Shown: positions 24,623 to 34,161 of the stretch, in pieces
Layout of the letters: every line of letters begins with the position of its first letter
Position numbering within the stretch: position 1 is the first letter of the stretch
From: Candidatus Nitrotoga arctica
GTDB lineage: Bacteria > Pseudomonadota > Gammaproteobacteria > Burkholderiales > Gallionellaceae
Reading direction: 5' to 3'
DNA: 64,000 nt
NCBI RefSeq assembly: GCF_918378365.1
Contig: NZ_OU912926.1
Coordinates: 682,001-746,000 of the forward strand
Made by a program: the position numbers and the translations under genes
Notes under the pieces: generated by a model
Seen by the model: the letters and a program-made list of their open reading frames with translations, nothing else
Database searches by the model: none
Told to the model about the DNA's origin: nothing

Positions 24623-27229
24623 GTGCTGAAATCACTCGTCAAAGTATTGGGTCTAGCTATCAGTTTAGTTTTGTCTGGTTTTTCTTATGCGATTAGCATG
24701 GGCGATATTAATGTGGCCAACACCTTGGGTGAGCCCATGAATGTGTTGATAGAACTAGGGACGGCCAGCAAAGATGAAATAAGTAGTCTGTCTGCGCGCT
24801 TGGCTCCGCCCGAAGTATTCAAGAATGCGGGCTTGGATTATCCGTCCGGGTTGCCTCCTTTGAAATTCAAAATTGAGACGAATGCTAATGGCGAACCTTA
24901 CATTAAGATAACTTCAGTGCAACCGATTAACGAGCCATTCGTTAATCTATTGGTGGAATTGACTTGGTCATCTGGCAAGCTGCTGCGAGAATACACTTTC
25001 TTACTTGATCCGCCAGGTTATGTTCCAGTACAACCGCAGCCAGCAGAAGTAAAACCAGTAGAGCCAAGCATTGTTGATGTGTCCGAGCTTGAACCAAAAG
25101 GTAAGGAAGAGGTAATTGAATCTCCGTTGCCAAGCACTGCATTAATGGTGGATGAAAAGCAAGCTGTTGACGAAATACCTGTCGTCGTTAATAAACCGAA
25201 TGAAAGTAGTAACGTTGCTTCCGGTGCTATTAAGGTGAAACGCGGTGATACCTTGAGCAAGCTTGCACTTCAAATAAAGACTCCCGACGTTAGTCTGGAG
25301 CGCGCGCTAGTCGCTCTGTATCATACCAATGCCGACGCATTCGATGGCAAAAATATGAACCGTCTGAAAATAGGCAAAATCTTGCAGATGCCAGAGCAAT
25401 CCGAGCTGGATAATCTGCCTCAGATGAAAGCTGTAAAAGAAATTCGCGCACAAGCTGATGATTGGCATGCCTATCGCCAAAAACTTGCGGCAGCCAGTGG
25501 ACTTGTGACAGGGGATGAATCCAAGCAGGAAACCTCCGGTAAAATTAGTACCACTGTCTCTGATAACGCCCCCGCAGCCAAAGGATCCGCGAAGGAAGTA
25601 GTGAGATTGTCCAAGGGTGAAGCGCCCGGTGACAAAACCTCTGCAGGCGATAATGCAAGAACTTTGCAGAACAAGCTTCATGCACTGGAAGAAGAAGGGA
25701 TCTCCAAGAGTAAGGCGCTCCAGGAAAGCAATGAGCGTGTTGTAGCGTTAGAAAAAAATGTCCAAGATTTACAGCGCCTGATCGATTTGAAGGGGCAGCC
25801 CCCCGCAGCGCAAGTGAAGCCTGTCCAGAATTCAGTTGAAGGTCAAGCTGCAACTAAATTGAATGAAGACCAACCGGGAGCTATGTCACAAGTCCCTGCT
25901 GTTACTTCACCAGTAACTAATGTTGCTTCTGAGGTTGTAGCTGTCAGCGCAGTTGCGACCGTCAGCCCGGTGCAACCAGTCAAGCCAATAACCAAACCCA
26001 AGTTGGTTGTTACGCAACCTTCCCTGTTGGAAGTGATACGTGGTCAACCACTTTACATGGCTGGCGGAGCGGCTGCGCTGCTGGGGCTGATTGGACTTGG
26101 TTATCTGGTGACCCGGCGTGGTAAGGACAGCGGGAAAAAAACTAAACTGGGTGATAAGTCGGTTGAGCATACGATAGGGTCCTCTAATCAAATACTTACA
26201 CCTACAGCCTCTTCTCCGAAGACTGATGATTTTGCTAATGCCATTGCTACGACCAGCGGTATTAGCCAAACGCAGGCCGATGATTTCGATCCGATCAGCG
26301 GGGCAGACTTGTTCTTGAGTTTTGGTCGTGATGAGCAAGCGGAAAAAATTCTGAAAGAGGCCCTGATCAAGAATCCGACTAATCATCAGATCCATCTCAA
26401 ACTGTTATCCATTTATGCGAACCGTAAGGATGTGGGTTCATTCGCTACCATTGCGCGTCAGTTGCGGGATTCTGGAGATGCGAGTGCTTGGGAGCAAGCA
26501 GCCCTAATGGGCATCAAGCTTGAACCGAACAACCCAATGTATGGTGGTAATGTAAGTGCGGCAGTAGGGGAATCATTTGTTGCCACTCACGCCCCTGAGG
26601 TCATGCTTAATGAGGGCGGGGCAACAAAACCGCCATCTTCCTTGGATTTTGACCTCGACCTTGATTTTGATGCACCGAAAGCATTAACAGATACCGCTGA
26701 GACAAGTAAGTTTGGCTCTATTTCAAAAAGTACAACGATGGATTTTGATGTGACTTCCAGCCATGCAAAATTGCCTGTGTCAAGCACTGATAAAGTCGGA
26801 ACTACTCCAATAAATTTGGATGATTTTATGCTAGATGTGCCAGCTAATCCTGCTCTAACCCCGGCAATGACTACTCCGACGAACGCCAATGAACCTATTG
26901 ATTTCGCGCTGGACTTCCCTTCTACAGATACAAGTGCGGATAAACTTGAGGTTTCCCCTGTGAAAGCTGTGCCCAAGGAAATAATGGATATCGGTTTGGG
27001 CGATATCAGTTTGAATCTGGATAAACCTGTCGTTTCTGCTCCTGCTCTGTCAGCTGAGGAAAGGGATGCACAATGGCACGACGCCGCTACCAAGCTTGAT
27101 CTCGCTAAGGCCTATCAGGAAATGGGGGATGCTGCAGGCGCACGTGAAATTTTAGAAGAAGTTGTACGCGAGGGGAATGAGCAGCATCGAATGGCTGCTG
27201 AAGCACTGCTACGGCAACTACCTGTATAG
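24623..27229 (+). CDS. fimV: FimV family peptidoglycan-binding hub protein
   Basis: 868 residues from a GTG start (24623) behind AAAGGTGG. N-terminal signal peptide (to about 23), then the FimV N-terminal domain (ANTLGEPMNVLIELG, LLREYTFLLDPPGY), a LysM domain (about 200-255, VKRGDTLSKLALQIK), a coiled coil (about 345-395), one transmembrane helix (about 476-497, LYMAGGAAALLGLIGLGYLV) and an acidic cytoplasmic part ending in the FimV C-terminal TPR-like motif (KLDLAKAYQEMGDAAGAREI). Known members organise type IV pili and cell-pole signalling (twitching motility, cAMP). The asd-fimV-truA order is conserved. A terminator follows at 27248. Confidence 0.92.
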   Translation: MLKSLVKVLGLAISLVLSGFSYAISMGDINVANTLGEPMNVLIELGTASKDEISSLSARLAPPEVFKNAGLDYPSGLPPLKFKIETNANGEPYIKITSVQPINEPFVNLLVELTWSSGKLLREYTFLLDPPGYVPVQPQPAEVKPVEPSIVDVSELEPKGKEEVIESPLPSTALMVDEKQAVDEIPVVVNKPNESSNVASGAIKVKRGDTLSKLALQIKTPDVSLERALVALYHTNADAFDGKNMNRLKIGKILQMPEQSELDNLPQMKAVKEIRAQADDWHAYRQKLAAASGLVTGDESKQETSGKISTTVSDNAPAAKGSAKEVVRLSKGEAPGDKTSAGDNARTLQNKLHALEEEGISKSKALQESNERVVALEKNVQDLQRLIDLKGQPPAAQVKPVQNSVEGQAATKLNEDQPGAMSQVPAVTSPVTNVASEVVAVSAVATVSPVQPVKPITKPKLVVTQPSLLEVIRGQPLYMAGGAAALLGLIGLGYLVTRRGKDSGKKTKLGDKSVEHTIGSSNQILTPTASSPKTDDFANAIATTSGISQTQADDFDPISGADLFLSFGRDEQAEKILKEALIKNPTNHQIHLKLLSIYANRKDVGSFATIARQLRDSGDASAWEQAALMGIKLEPNNPMYGGNVSAAVGESFVATHAPEVMLNEGGATKPPSSLDFDLDLDFDAPKALTDTAETSKFGSISKSTTMDFDVTSSHAKLPVSSTDKVGTTPINLDDFMLDVPANPALTPAMTTPTNANEPIDFALDFPSTDTSADKLEVSPVKAVPKEIMDIGLGDISLNLDKPVVSAPALSAEERDAQWHDAATKLDLAKAYQEMGDAAGAREILEEVVREGNEQHRMAAEALLRQLPV

Positions 27230-27247
27230 TTTAATATATATACATCG

Positions 27248-27280
27248 AACGGCAGCCCGCATTTGTGGCTGCCGTTTTCA
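27248..27280 (+). terminator. Terminator after fimV
   Basis: AACGGCAGCC (27248-27257) pairs with GGCTGCCGTT (27267-27276) over a 9-base loop and is followed by TTCATT. The T-tract is short. Confidence 0.75.
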
Positions 27281-27706
27281 TTGAGTCGACATTATTCGGC
27301 GGGATTGCGGCCATCAGTGTTCGAGTTTGTTTGCTTATCGTCATCTGCATACAGCCCCGTGGCACTAAATTAGCTTCAGCAGACAATCTGCGCGATTGAT
27401 TTTTTAAATCCGGCTTTCTAGAAGTGCTCATTACTATTCTTAATGAAATGGATTTATATGGTTTCCTAATCTGTCGTGCTTATCTCCCTTTGGGTTTGTC
27501 TCGGTATTTCTATTCAATCATTACGAACTACAGAATTGCTGTTTGTAGGTTTTCCGCTGTTAGCAGTGGCCTTCGTTTTGTCCGCTACCTGCTTGATACA
27601 CTGTTGCGCCGCACGTGCTGGATTGTGCTATCGTTGCTCCATCATTCACAATGCGTGATGGCATGATACTAACTATAAGCTGTGCTCTGCTTGTGTTAGC
27701 GCTGCT
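27281..27706. other. Gap between fimV and truA
   Basis: About 430 bases. An 80-codon frame at 27424-27666 is cysteine- and leucine-rich with no family resemblance and no clear ribosome binding site. Presumably promoter and leader of truA; nothing else recognised. Confidence 0.45.
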
Positions 27707-28468
27707 GTGAGAATCGCACTTGGTGTGGAATACGACGGTAGCCAGTATTTTGGCTGGCAAAGTCAAGCCAGTGGCCATACGGTGCAAGATGCATTGCAAG
27801 TTGCTTTGAGCGGCATTGCCAACGAGCTTATTTCAGTCATCGCAGCTGGGCGTACTGATACCGGTGTACACGCGCTGGAACAAGTAGTGCACTTTAATAC
27901 CAACGTAGAAAGACCACTGACTGCTTGGGTACGTGGCGTCAATGCCTTGTTGCCGAATAGCATCGCAGTATTGTGGGCACATCCTGTGCCGGAAGAATTT
28001 CATGCACGTTTTTCTGCCCAGGCACGTAGTTACCGCTATCTGCTTATCAACCGCTCAGTGCGCAACGCCTTGCAGCATGGTAAAGCAGGCTGGTTTCATG
28101 CGCCACTGAATGTGGAGAAGATGTGTGAGGCCGCTCAGTATTTATTGGGGGAGCATGATTTTAGTGCACTGCGCGCCGCGGAATGCCAAGCCAAATCACC
28201 CATCAAAAACTTGGCGCAACTCGATATTCAAAAGCAAGGCGATACCATAATTTTCAATCTCAGCGCCAATGCTTTCCTGCACCATATGGTGCGCAACATC
28301 GTTGGTTGTCTGGTATATATTGGAAAAGGTAAGCACCCGCCGCAGTGGATGCGCGAAGTACTGGAGGGTAAAGAGCGTAGTCTTGCTGCACCAACCTTTG
28401 CACCAGATGGCTTGTATCTGTACCGGGTTACTTTCGATGCAAAATGGAAATTGCCACAACTTGAGTAG
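27707..28468 (+). CDS. truA: tRNA pseudouridine(38-40) synthase
   Basis: 253 residues from GTG 27707 (protein starts MRIALGVEYDGSQYFGWQSQ). Converts uridines 38, 39 and 40 of the tRNA anticodon arm to pseudouridine. The catalytic Asp is in AAGRTDTGVHALEQVVHF, and the C-terminal FLHHMVRNIVGCLVYIGKG segment is typical. Length fits the family. Located between fimV and trpF as in related genomes. Confidence 0.95.
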   Translation: MRIALGVEYDGSQYFGWQSQASGHTVQDALQVALSGIANELISVIAAGRTDTGVHALEQVVHFNTNVERPLTAWVRGVNALLPNSIAVLWAHPVPEEFHARFSAQARSYRYLLINRSVRNALQHGKAGWFHAPLNVEKMCEAAQYLLGEHDFSALRAAECQAKSPIKNLAQLDIQKQGDTIIFNLSANAFLHHMVRNIVGCLVYIGKGKHPPQWMREVLEGKERSLAAPTFAPDGLYLYRVTFDAKWKLPQLE

Positions 28469-28718
28469 GGTGCGCTTACGCGCTACATTCAAGGGATACC
28501 TGTTCGTTGCGTCATGATTACCTTGGCTTCTTTTGTAAAACATTTAATGATGTGTCAGTATCTTTTCATACGTTGAAATTCTAATTAGAGCTGAGAGCCC
28601 TCGTTTACCAACCCGCTGCTCAGGACCGATGGATCGAAAATATTTAGATTGAAATTTAGTCAATCGCTTGAATGCATTACAATGCGGCCTCGATTTATTA
28701 TCAGCCCGTTTCATTACT

Positions 28719-29348
28719 ATGATTCGTATTAAGATTTGCGGTATCACGCGTGTGGAAGATGCGCTGGCTGCCGCGTACAGCGGTGCAGATGCACTCGGAC
28801 TGGTGTTCTATGATAAAAGTCCGCGCTATGTAACGCTGAAGCAGGCCGCTCTACTGGCGGCTGCGATTCCGCCGTTCGTGACGCTGGTGGGGTTGTTTGT
28901 GAATGCCAGCGCAGAAGCGGTGCAAGAGGTATTGCAGCAAGTACCGTTGGATGTATTGCAATTTCACGGGGAAGAAGAACCAAAGTTCTGCGCGCAGTTC
29001 GATCGCTCTTATTTGAAGGCGGTGCGAGTCAAATATGGGGTGGATTTGGTACAATGTGCGGCGCGTTATAAAGATGCGCAGGGTTTGTTGCTTGATGCAT
29101 TCATCGAAGGCACGCATGGCGGCACGGGGGTATCCTTTGACTGGACAATGATTCCGCAAAATTTGCCCCTTCCTGTAATTTTGTCCGGGGGCTTGCACGT
29201 GAATAATGTGGCGGATGCAATCAAGCAGGTGCGGCCTTGGGCCGTGGATGTTTCCAGCGGTGTGGAAGCTGCGAAAGGAATTAAGGATGCAGCGAAAATC
29301 GCCGCATTCATCAATGAGGTTAAGAAAATTGGCTTACAACTATCCTGA
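28719..29348 (+). CDS. trpF: Phosphoribosylanthranilate isomerase
   Basis: 209 residues. Isomerises N-(5-phosphoribosyl)anthranilate in tryptophan synthesis; a TIM barrel. Start taken at ATG 28719 ([16 protein letters not shown]) because the family's conserved KICG begins there; an upstream in-frame ATG at 28668 would add an unrelated 17-residue tail. Other signatures: [32 protein letters not shown], and [15 protein letters not shown] at the phosphate-binding end. Overlaps trpB by 20 bases. Confidence 0.95.
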   Translation: MIRIKICGITRVEDALAAAYSGADALGLVFYDKSPRYVTLKQAALLAAAIPPFVTLVGLFVNASAEAVQEVLQQVPLDVLQFHGEEEPKFCAQFDRSYLKAVRVKYGVDLVQCAARYKDAQGLLLDAFIEGTHGGTGVSFDWTMIPQNLPLPVILSGGLHVNNVADAIKQVRPWAVDVSSGVEAAKGIKDAAKIAAFINEVKKIGLQLS

Positions 29349-30525
29349 CAGCACGGGTCATTTCGGACCTTACGGTGGTATTTATGTTGCCGAAACTTTA
29401 ATGGGCGCGCTGGATGAGTTACGTGTCGCGTATGAGCATTATTCTGTTGATCCTGAGTTCAAGGCCGAGTTTGCCTATGAGCTAAAGCATTATGTCGGGC
29501 GTCCCAGCCCGATTTACCATGCGCGGCACTGGTCGAAACGGCTGAATGGCGCGCAAATTTATCTGAAGCGTGAAGATCTTAATCATACCGGCGCGCATAA
29601 GGTGAATAACACCGTAGGACAGGCGCTGCTGGCTAAGCGCATGGGCAAGCCGCGTGTGATCGCCGAGACCGGTGCGGGCCAGCACGGCGTAGCGACGGCT
29701 ACCGTGGCGGCACGTTACGGCATGGAATGTGTAGTGTACATGGGCGCGGAGGACGTTAAACGTCAAGCCACTAATGTATATCGCATGAAGCTCTTGGGCG
29801 CCACTGTCGTGCCAGTAGAGAGCGGCTCCAAAACACTTAAGGATGCGCTCAATGAGGCGATGCGCGATTGGGTCACCAACATCGAAAATACTTTCTACAT
29901 TATAGGCACTGTGGCTGGGCCGCATCCATATCCGATGATGGTGCGCGATTTTAATTCAGTGGTAAGCAAGGAATGTATGGTTCAGATGCCGGAATTGGCA
30001 GGACGTCAGCCGGATGCGGTGATCGCCTGCGTGGGCGGAGGCTCGAACGCCATGGGCATTTTTCATTCTTACATCGATGTGCCTGGTGTGCACCTTATCG
30101 GTGTGGAAGCGGCGGGCAGCGGCATTGCCAGTGGTCAACACGCAGCCGCACTGACTGCGGGTAAGCCGGGCGTGCTGCACGGTAATCGTACTTATTTGTT
30201 GCAGGATGAAAACGGTCAAATCATTGAAACACACTCTATTTCCGCCGGGTTGGATTATCCGGGCGTCGGCCCAGAACACGCATGGCTTAAAGACAGTGGG
30301 CGGGCGCAATATGTAGCTATTGAGGATAGTGAGGCGCTACAAGCTTTTCATGATCTATGTCATTATGAAGGCATTATTCCGGCGCTGGAATCCAGTCATG
30401 CTTTGGCTTATGCGGCCAAGATCGCACCAACGATGGGGCATGATAAAGTCCTGCTGGTCAATCTATCCGGACGCGGCGATAAGGACATGGCGACCGTAGC
30501 GCGGGCTTCTGGTATTGAACTGTAA
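29329..30525 (+). CDS. trpB: Tryptophan synthase beta chain
   Basis: About 398 residues. Condenses indole and serine using PLP. The PLP lysine is in [20 protein letters not shown]; the phosphate-binding loop is [12 protein letters not shown]; the C-terminus ends [21 protein letters not shown] place the start at TTG 29329 (reads [17 protein letters not shown]), because GAGG stands 8 bases upstream and this gives the usual N-terminus; an ATG at 29314 without a Shine-Dalgarno is the alternative. Either start overlaps the trpF end, suggesting translational coupling. Confidence 0.95.
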   Translation: MAYNYPDSTGHFGPYGGIYVAETLMGALDELRVAYEHYSVDPEFKAEFAYELKHYVGRPSPIYHARHWSKRLNGAQIYLKREDLNHTGAHKVNNTVGQALLAKRMGKPRVIAETGAGQHGVATATVAARYGMECVVYMGAEDVKRQATNVYRMKLLGATVVPVESGSKTLKDALNEAMRDWVTNIENTFYIIGTVAGPHPYPMMVRDFNSVVSKECMVQMPELAGRQPDAVIACVGGGSNAMGIFHSYIDVPGVHLIGVEAAGSGIASGQHAAALTAGKPGVLHGNRTYLLQDENGQIIETHSISAGLDYPGVGPEHAWLKDSGRAQYVAIEDSEALQAFHDLCHYEGIIPALESSHALAYAAKIAPTMGHDKVLLVNLSGRGDKDMATVARASGIEL

Positions 30526-30554
30526 CTTTCCTGGAATTACCTTGCAGGTACCTC

Positions 30555-31355
30555 ATGTCACGCATTCAGACCACATTTGAAAAACTTAAGCAACGCGGCG
30601 GTAAAGCGTTGATTCCCTTTATTACGGCAGGTGACCCTAACCCACAAATTACTGTTCCGCTGATGCATGCGCTGGCAGAGGTGGGTGCAGACATCATTGA
30701 AATTGGCGTGCCATTTTCCGATCCAATGGCGGATGGCCCAACTATACAGCGCTCTTCGGAGCGAGCACTCAAGCATGGCGTAACGTTGCATGACGTACTC
30801 GATATGGTGGCGAAATTTCGTGCTAGGGATGCAAGTACGCCCGTAGTGCTGATGGGTTATGGCAATCCTATTGAGGCAATGAGCTGGGAACGCTTCGCCA
30901 CGCGCTGCGCGCAAGTGGGAGTGGACGGCGTGCTAACGGTGGATTTTCCGCCGGAAGAAAGCCACGAGGCGTTTGGTCACTTGCATCGGCATGGCGTGGA
31001 TCCCATTTTTTTGCTTGCGCCTACTACATCCGATGAGCGTATCGCGCAGGTGGCCAAGCTGGCGCGCGGTTACGTATATTACGTGTCGCTTAAGGGTGTG
31101 ACTGGGGCAGGGCATCTGGACTTGTCAGCTATAGCACAGAAAATTCCGCACATTCGACAGCACATCGGCCTGCCTATCGGCGTGGGCTTCGGTATTCGTG
31201 ATGCAGATACAGCACGAGCGGTGTCAAAGCTGTGCGACGGCGTGGTAGTTGGCAGCCGCATCGTGCAGGAAATTGAGGGTTCGAACGAAGAATCTGTAAT
31301 CTCCAATGTTTCAAGGCTGGTTAAGGAATTGCGCTTGGCAATAAATCAGGCCTAG
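30555..31355 (+). CDS. trpA: Tryptophan synthase alpha chain
   Basis: 266 residues. Cleaves indole-3-glycerol phosphate to indole, which tunnels to TrpB. Catalytic Glu in [20 protein letters not shown] and Asp in [14 protein letters not shown]; phosphate-binding [12 protein letters not shown] and [11 protein letters not shown]. Starts 29 bases after trpB. With trpF and trpB it forms the trpFBA operon ahead of accD. Confidence 0.97.
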   Translation: MSRIQTTFEKLKQRGGKALIPFITAGDPNPQITVPLMHALAEVGADIIEIGVPFSDPMADGPTIQRSSERALKHGVTLHDVLDMVAKFRARDASTPVVLMGYGNPIEAMSWERFATRCAQVGVDGVLTVDFPPEESHEAFGHLHRHGVDPIFLLAPTTSDERIAQVAKLARGYVYYVSLKGVTGAGHLDLSAIAQKIPHIRQHIGLPIGVGFGIRDADTARAVSKLCDGVVVGSRIVQEIEGSNEESVISNVSRLVKELRLAINQA

Positions 31356-31547
31356 GGTGTCTCGCTGGCCTTTAGAACACAAGGTTTTGTTCTGTCGAGT
31401 GTGTGAGTAACTACACTGCTTTCTCCACATTGATGCTTATCAAAGAAGTGCGGTTCGAAAGGTTGGGCGCCTGTCCCGCTCGTAAAAATTCTGCGCAATT
31501 ATCATGCGACAAATGCACGTTCGGATTAAGGATTTAAGGAGGATTGC

Positions 31548-32456
31548 ATGAGTTGGTTTCAAAAATTATTGCCCCCAAAAATTAAGCGTAGGGAGTTGGG
31601 GGAAGAGAGCAAGAAGAATGTGCCAGAAGGACTGTGGCACAAATGTCCATCATGTCAGGGGGTACTGTACTACTCTGATTTGGAGAAAAACAAAAGTGTT
31701 TGCCCCAAGTGCAATCATCATCACCGTGTTACCGCGCGCACTCGGCTGAACTGGCTCTTAGATGCGGAGGGGCGTTTCGAGATTGGTGCTGAAGTGCAGC
31801 CGCTGGATACGCTGAAATTTAAAGATAGCAGAAAATACAGTGAACGCCTGACGGCGGCGCAGCGGGACACTGGTGAGAGTGATGCGCTGGTGGTAATGCA
31901 GGGAAGTGTACATGCCATCCCGCTGGTGGCGGCAGTGTTCGAATTCAGCTTCATGGGCGGCTCCATGGGATCGGTAGTGGGAGAACGCTTCGTGCGCGGT
32001 GTGCAGCTTGCTACCGAACAGAAAGCCCCTTTCGTGTGTTTTGCCGCCAGCGGGGGGGCGCGCATGCAAGAAGGATTGTTATCGTTGATGCAAATGGCAA
32101 AAACCTGTGCCGCGCTGACCCAATTGAGTGCAGAAAAACTGCCATTCATTTCGGTGCTGACCGATCCGACTATGGGCGGCGTGTCCGCCAGTTTTGCTTT
32201 CATGGGCGATGTAGTAATTGCTGAACCCGGCGCAATGATCGGCTTTGCCGGTGCGCGGGTGATTCAGCAGACAGTGCGCGAGACGCTACCGGAAGGCTTT
32301 CAGCGCGCGGAATTTTTAATGGAACATGGTGCTATTGACATGATTGTGGATCGTCGCCAAATGCGCGACCAGCTCGCTACGCTAATTACGCTGCTTACCA
32401 AGCAGCCGACGGTCATGGCAGTGGAGGGCGCCAGTGCAAACTTTGCCATAGATTAG
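31548..32456 (+). CDS. accD: Acetyl-CoA carboxylase carboxyltransferase beta subunit
   Basis: 302 residues. With AccA it transfers CO2 from carboxybiotin to acetyl-CoA, making malonyl-CoA for fatty acids. An N-terminal zinc ribbon is formed by C33/C36 and C52/C55 (CPSCQG and CPKCNHHH), followed by the crotonase-fold core with [33 protein letters not shown] and [22 protein letters not shown] stands just before the ATG. Placed downstream of trpA as in most proteobacteria; folC, the frequent next gene, is absent here. Confidence 0.97.
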   Translation: MSWFQKLLPPKIKRRELGEESKKNVPEGLWHKCPSCQGVLYYSDLEKNKSVCPKCNHHHRVTARTRLNWLLDAEGRFEIGAEVQPLDTLKFKDSRKYSERLTAAQRDTGESDALVVMQGSVHAIPLVAAVFEFSFMGGSMGSVVGERFVRGVQLATEQKAPFVCFAASGGARMQEGLLSLMQMAKTCAALTQLSAEKLPFISVLTDPTMGGVSASFAFMGDVVIAEPGAMIGFAGARVIQQTVRETLPEGFQRAEFLMEHGAIDMIVDRRQMRDQLATLITLLTKQPTVMAVEGASANFAID

Positions 32457-32595
32457 TGTAGTACTTCACTCCTGATAAAACTTATAAAATCTACGAAACT
32501 TCACGAAATAATGCTTTTTCACTCACGTGAATTCGTATGGTCAAATTTTTGTCATTTGCAACTCTATGTGAAACATTTGAGTTAAACACACCACC

Positions 32596-33345
32596 ATGAT
32601 CTTTCGTCAGTTGTTTGAGCCGTTATCAAGCACCTATACCTATTTGCTGGGCTGTGAGGAAACGGGGCAAGCTGTTCTCATTGATCCAGTTATCGTCTCG
32701 GTCGATCGTGATCTTGCCGAAATCAGTCGGCTTGGATTGACGCTGGCCTATAGTCTGGATACCCATATTCATGCAGATCACATCACCGCCGCTCGCGAAT
32801 TAAAATCAAAAGTAGGAAGTAAAATTGCGATGCCGGCTTTTGATCGATTGCCTTGTGCAGATGTGGGAATTGAAGAGGGAACGCCGTTTAACGTGGGTAG
32901 CATCCAATTGCAGCCGTTGCATACCCCTGGGCATACTGACGGACACTTTTCCTATTTGATGGGCGACCGAATATTCACCGGTGACTCGTTGCTAATCGAG
33001 GGATGTGGCCGCACCGACTTTCAGAATGGCGACGCAGATGCGCTATACAAAAGCGTCAGAGAAAAGCTGTTTTCCTTGCCGGATGAGTGTCTCGTTTATC
33101 CCGCTCATGATTACAAAGACAGGCGCGTTTCTTCCATCGCGCAGGAAAAAAAACGTAATCCTCGCTTGGGTGAAGAGTACACGCTGTCGCAATTCAAAGA
33201 TATTATGGCGAACCTCAATTTGCCATACCCCAAGTTCATTGATTTTGCAGTGCCAGGCAATAAACTGTGCGGCGTTTGCCCAGATCATCTGCCTGAAAAT
33301 CTTGAGAAATATTGTGGTCATATGACCGTTAGTCCGCAAGGATAA
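32596..33345 (+). CDS. ETHE1-like persulfide dioxygenase (metallo-beta-lactamase fold)
   Basis: 249 residues. The HxHxDH motif of the metallo-beta-lactamase fold appears as THIHADHITAA (about 57-67); further metal ligands are in HTPGHTDGHFSYL, FTGDSLLIEGCGRTDFQ and VYPAHDYKDR. The GRTDFQxGdaxxLYxSv pattern and short length fit the ETHE1/Blh persulfide dioxygenase branch, which oxidises glutathione persulfide to sulfite with a single Fe(II). A glyoxalase II is the main alternative, but the GCGRTDFQ segment favours ETHE1. No sulfur gene neighbours are seen; it stands alone between accD and the accessory zone. Confidence 0.85.
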   Translation: MIFRQLFEPLSSTYTYLLGCEETGQAVLIDPVIVSVDRDLAEISRLGLTLAYSLDTHIHADHITAARELKSKVGSKIAMPAFDRLPCADVGIEEGTPFNVGSIQLQPLHTPGHTDGHFSYLMGDRIFTGDSLLIEGCGRTDFQNGDADALYKSVREKLFSLPDECLVYPAHDYKDRRVSSIAQEKKRNPRLGEEYTLSQFKDIMANLNLPYPKFIDFAVPGNKLCGVCPDHLPENLEKYCGHMTVSPQG

Positions 33346-33380
33346 CGGGCACCGAATTGAAAAGACGGGAGCGGTGAGAG

Positions 33381-33403
33381 GTTGGGCTTCATTTCATTCA
33401 ACC
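33381..33403. repeat. 23-base repeat, inverted partner at 35824-35846
   Basis: GTTGGGCTTCATTTCATTCAACC here is the exact reverse complement, split as GGTTGAATGAAATGAAG plus CCCAAC, of 35824-35846. The type (GTTGGGTT...AACCCAAC) is a REP-like palindromic element frequent in many bacterial genomes. The two copies bracket the MltR-like gene and the IS110 element. Confidence 0.7.
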
Positions 33404-33595
33404 TAAGCTACCGAGCTGAGAACCAGCTTGAGCTTCCGTCCGTAAAATTTTAGACTGTCCTAAAATTAAATTTCAGCCGAATAAACGGTTAAGGCGATGA
33501 AAATAGTGAGGTGTTGGTGATGCTCGGCAATACTTGCCGATATAGGCAGCATTGTGGGCTTATGAAATGTTTTCTATATTACGTTAGGCATTATC

Positions 33596-34114
33596 ATGGC
33601 TACCTTTTTCTCAGACGAAGCAATTGAACGCTCCTTGGCGCTTGTCACAGAGCTACAATAGCAAACTGATCGAGGCGTAGCAATCGTGGGCGTGGCTTGG
33701 GTCGAGGAGGCGTTAGTAGCTGCAATTCAGGCCTTTCTCGAAAAAGACAAATCTGCCTGGGATCGCCTTTTTCGCAAGAGTGGACCGCTGTCGTCTCTCT
33801 CCGCGAAGATTGATCTTGCGAGACTCCTAGGAATGACGAGCAACGCAATTTCATCTGATTTGCACATTCTGCGAGAGGTTCGCAATGAGTTTGCACACTC
33901 TCTTTTTGACAAGGACAATGCCTCGCTCTCGTTCATAACTCCTAGAATTAAGGACAAGTGCTTGGCATTGCGCTGCATACGGCACGAGAGTAATACAGAG
34001 CCCCGTACCGTATTCATTAGTGCCTGTGCAATGCTGAATTCGGATTTCTATATGCACGAATTCTTCGGAGTTCCATTGGTTGACGGTGGGCGCGTTACAG
34101 TTTATGGCGAATGA
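33596..34114 (+). pseudogene. MltR-like (mannitol repressor family) protein, interrupted by TAG
   Basis: From ATG 33596 the frame reads MATFFSDEAIERSLALVTEL then Q, a TAG at 33659-33661 (codon 22), and resumes QTDRGVAIVGVAWVEEALVA. The rest (KSGPLSSLSAKIDLARLLGM, DLHILREVRNEFAHSLFD) resembles the MltR/DUF4145 type of small helical proteins. Either the gene is inactive, or translation restarts at GTG 33686 giving 142 residues; no good ribosome binding site precedes that GTG. Function in any case unknown here. Confidence 0.55.
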
Positions 34115-34161
34115 TGCCTCTTAAGAAACACCTCCCAACCAACTGATTTTAAAAAGTAGAG

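Noticed and set aside
27424..27666. 80-codon frame upstream of truA
   Set aside because: Composition unlike a protein (Cys/Leu/Arg-rich, overlapping frames) and no start signal.
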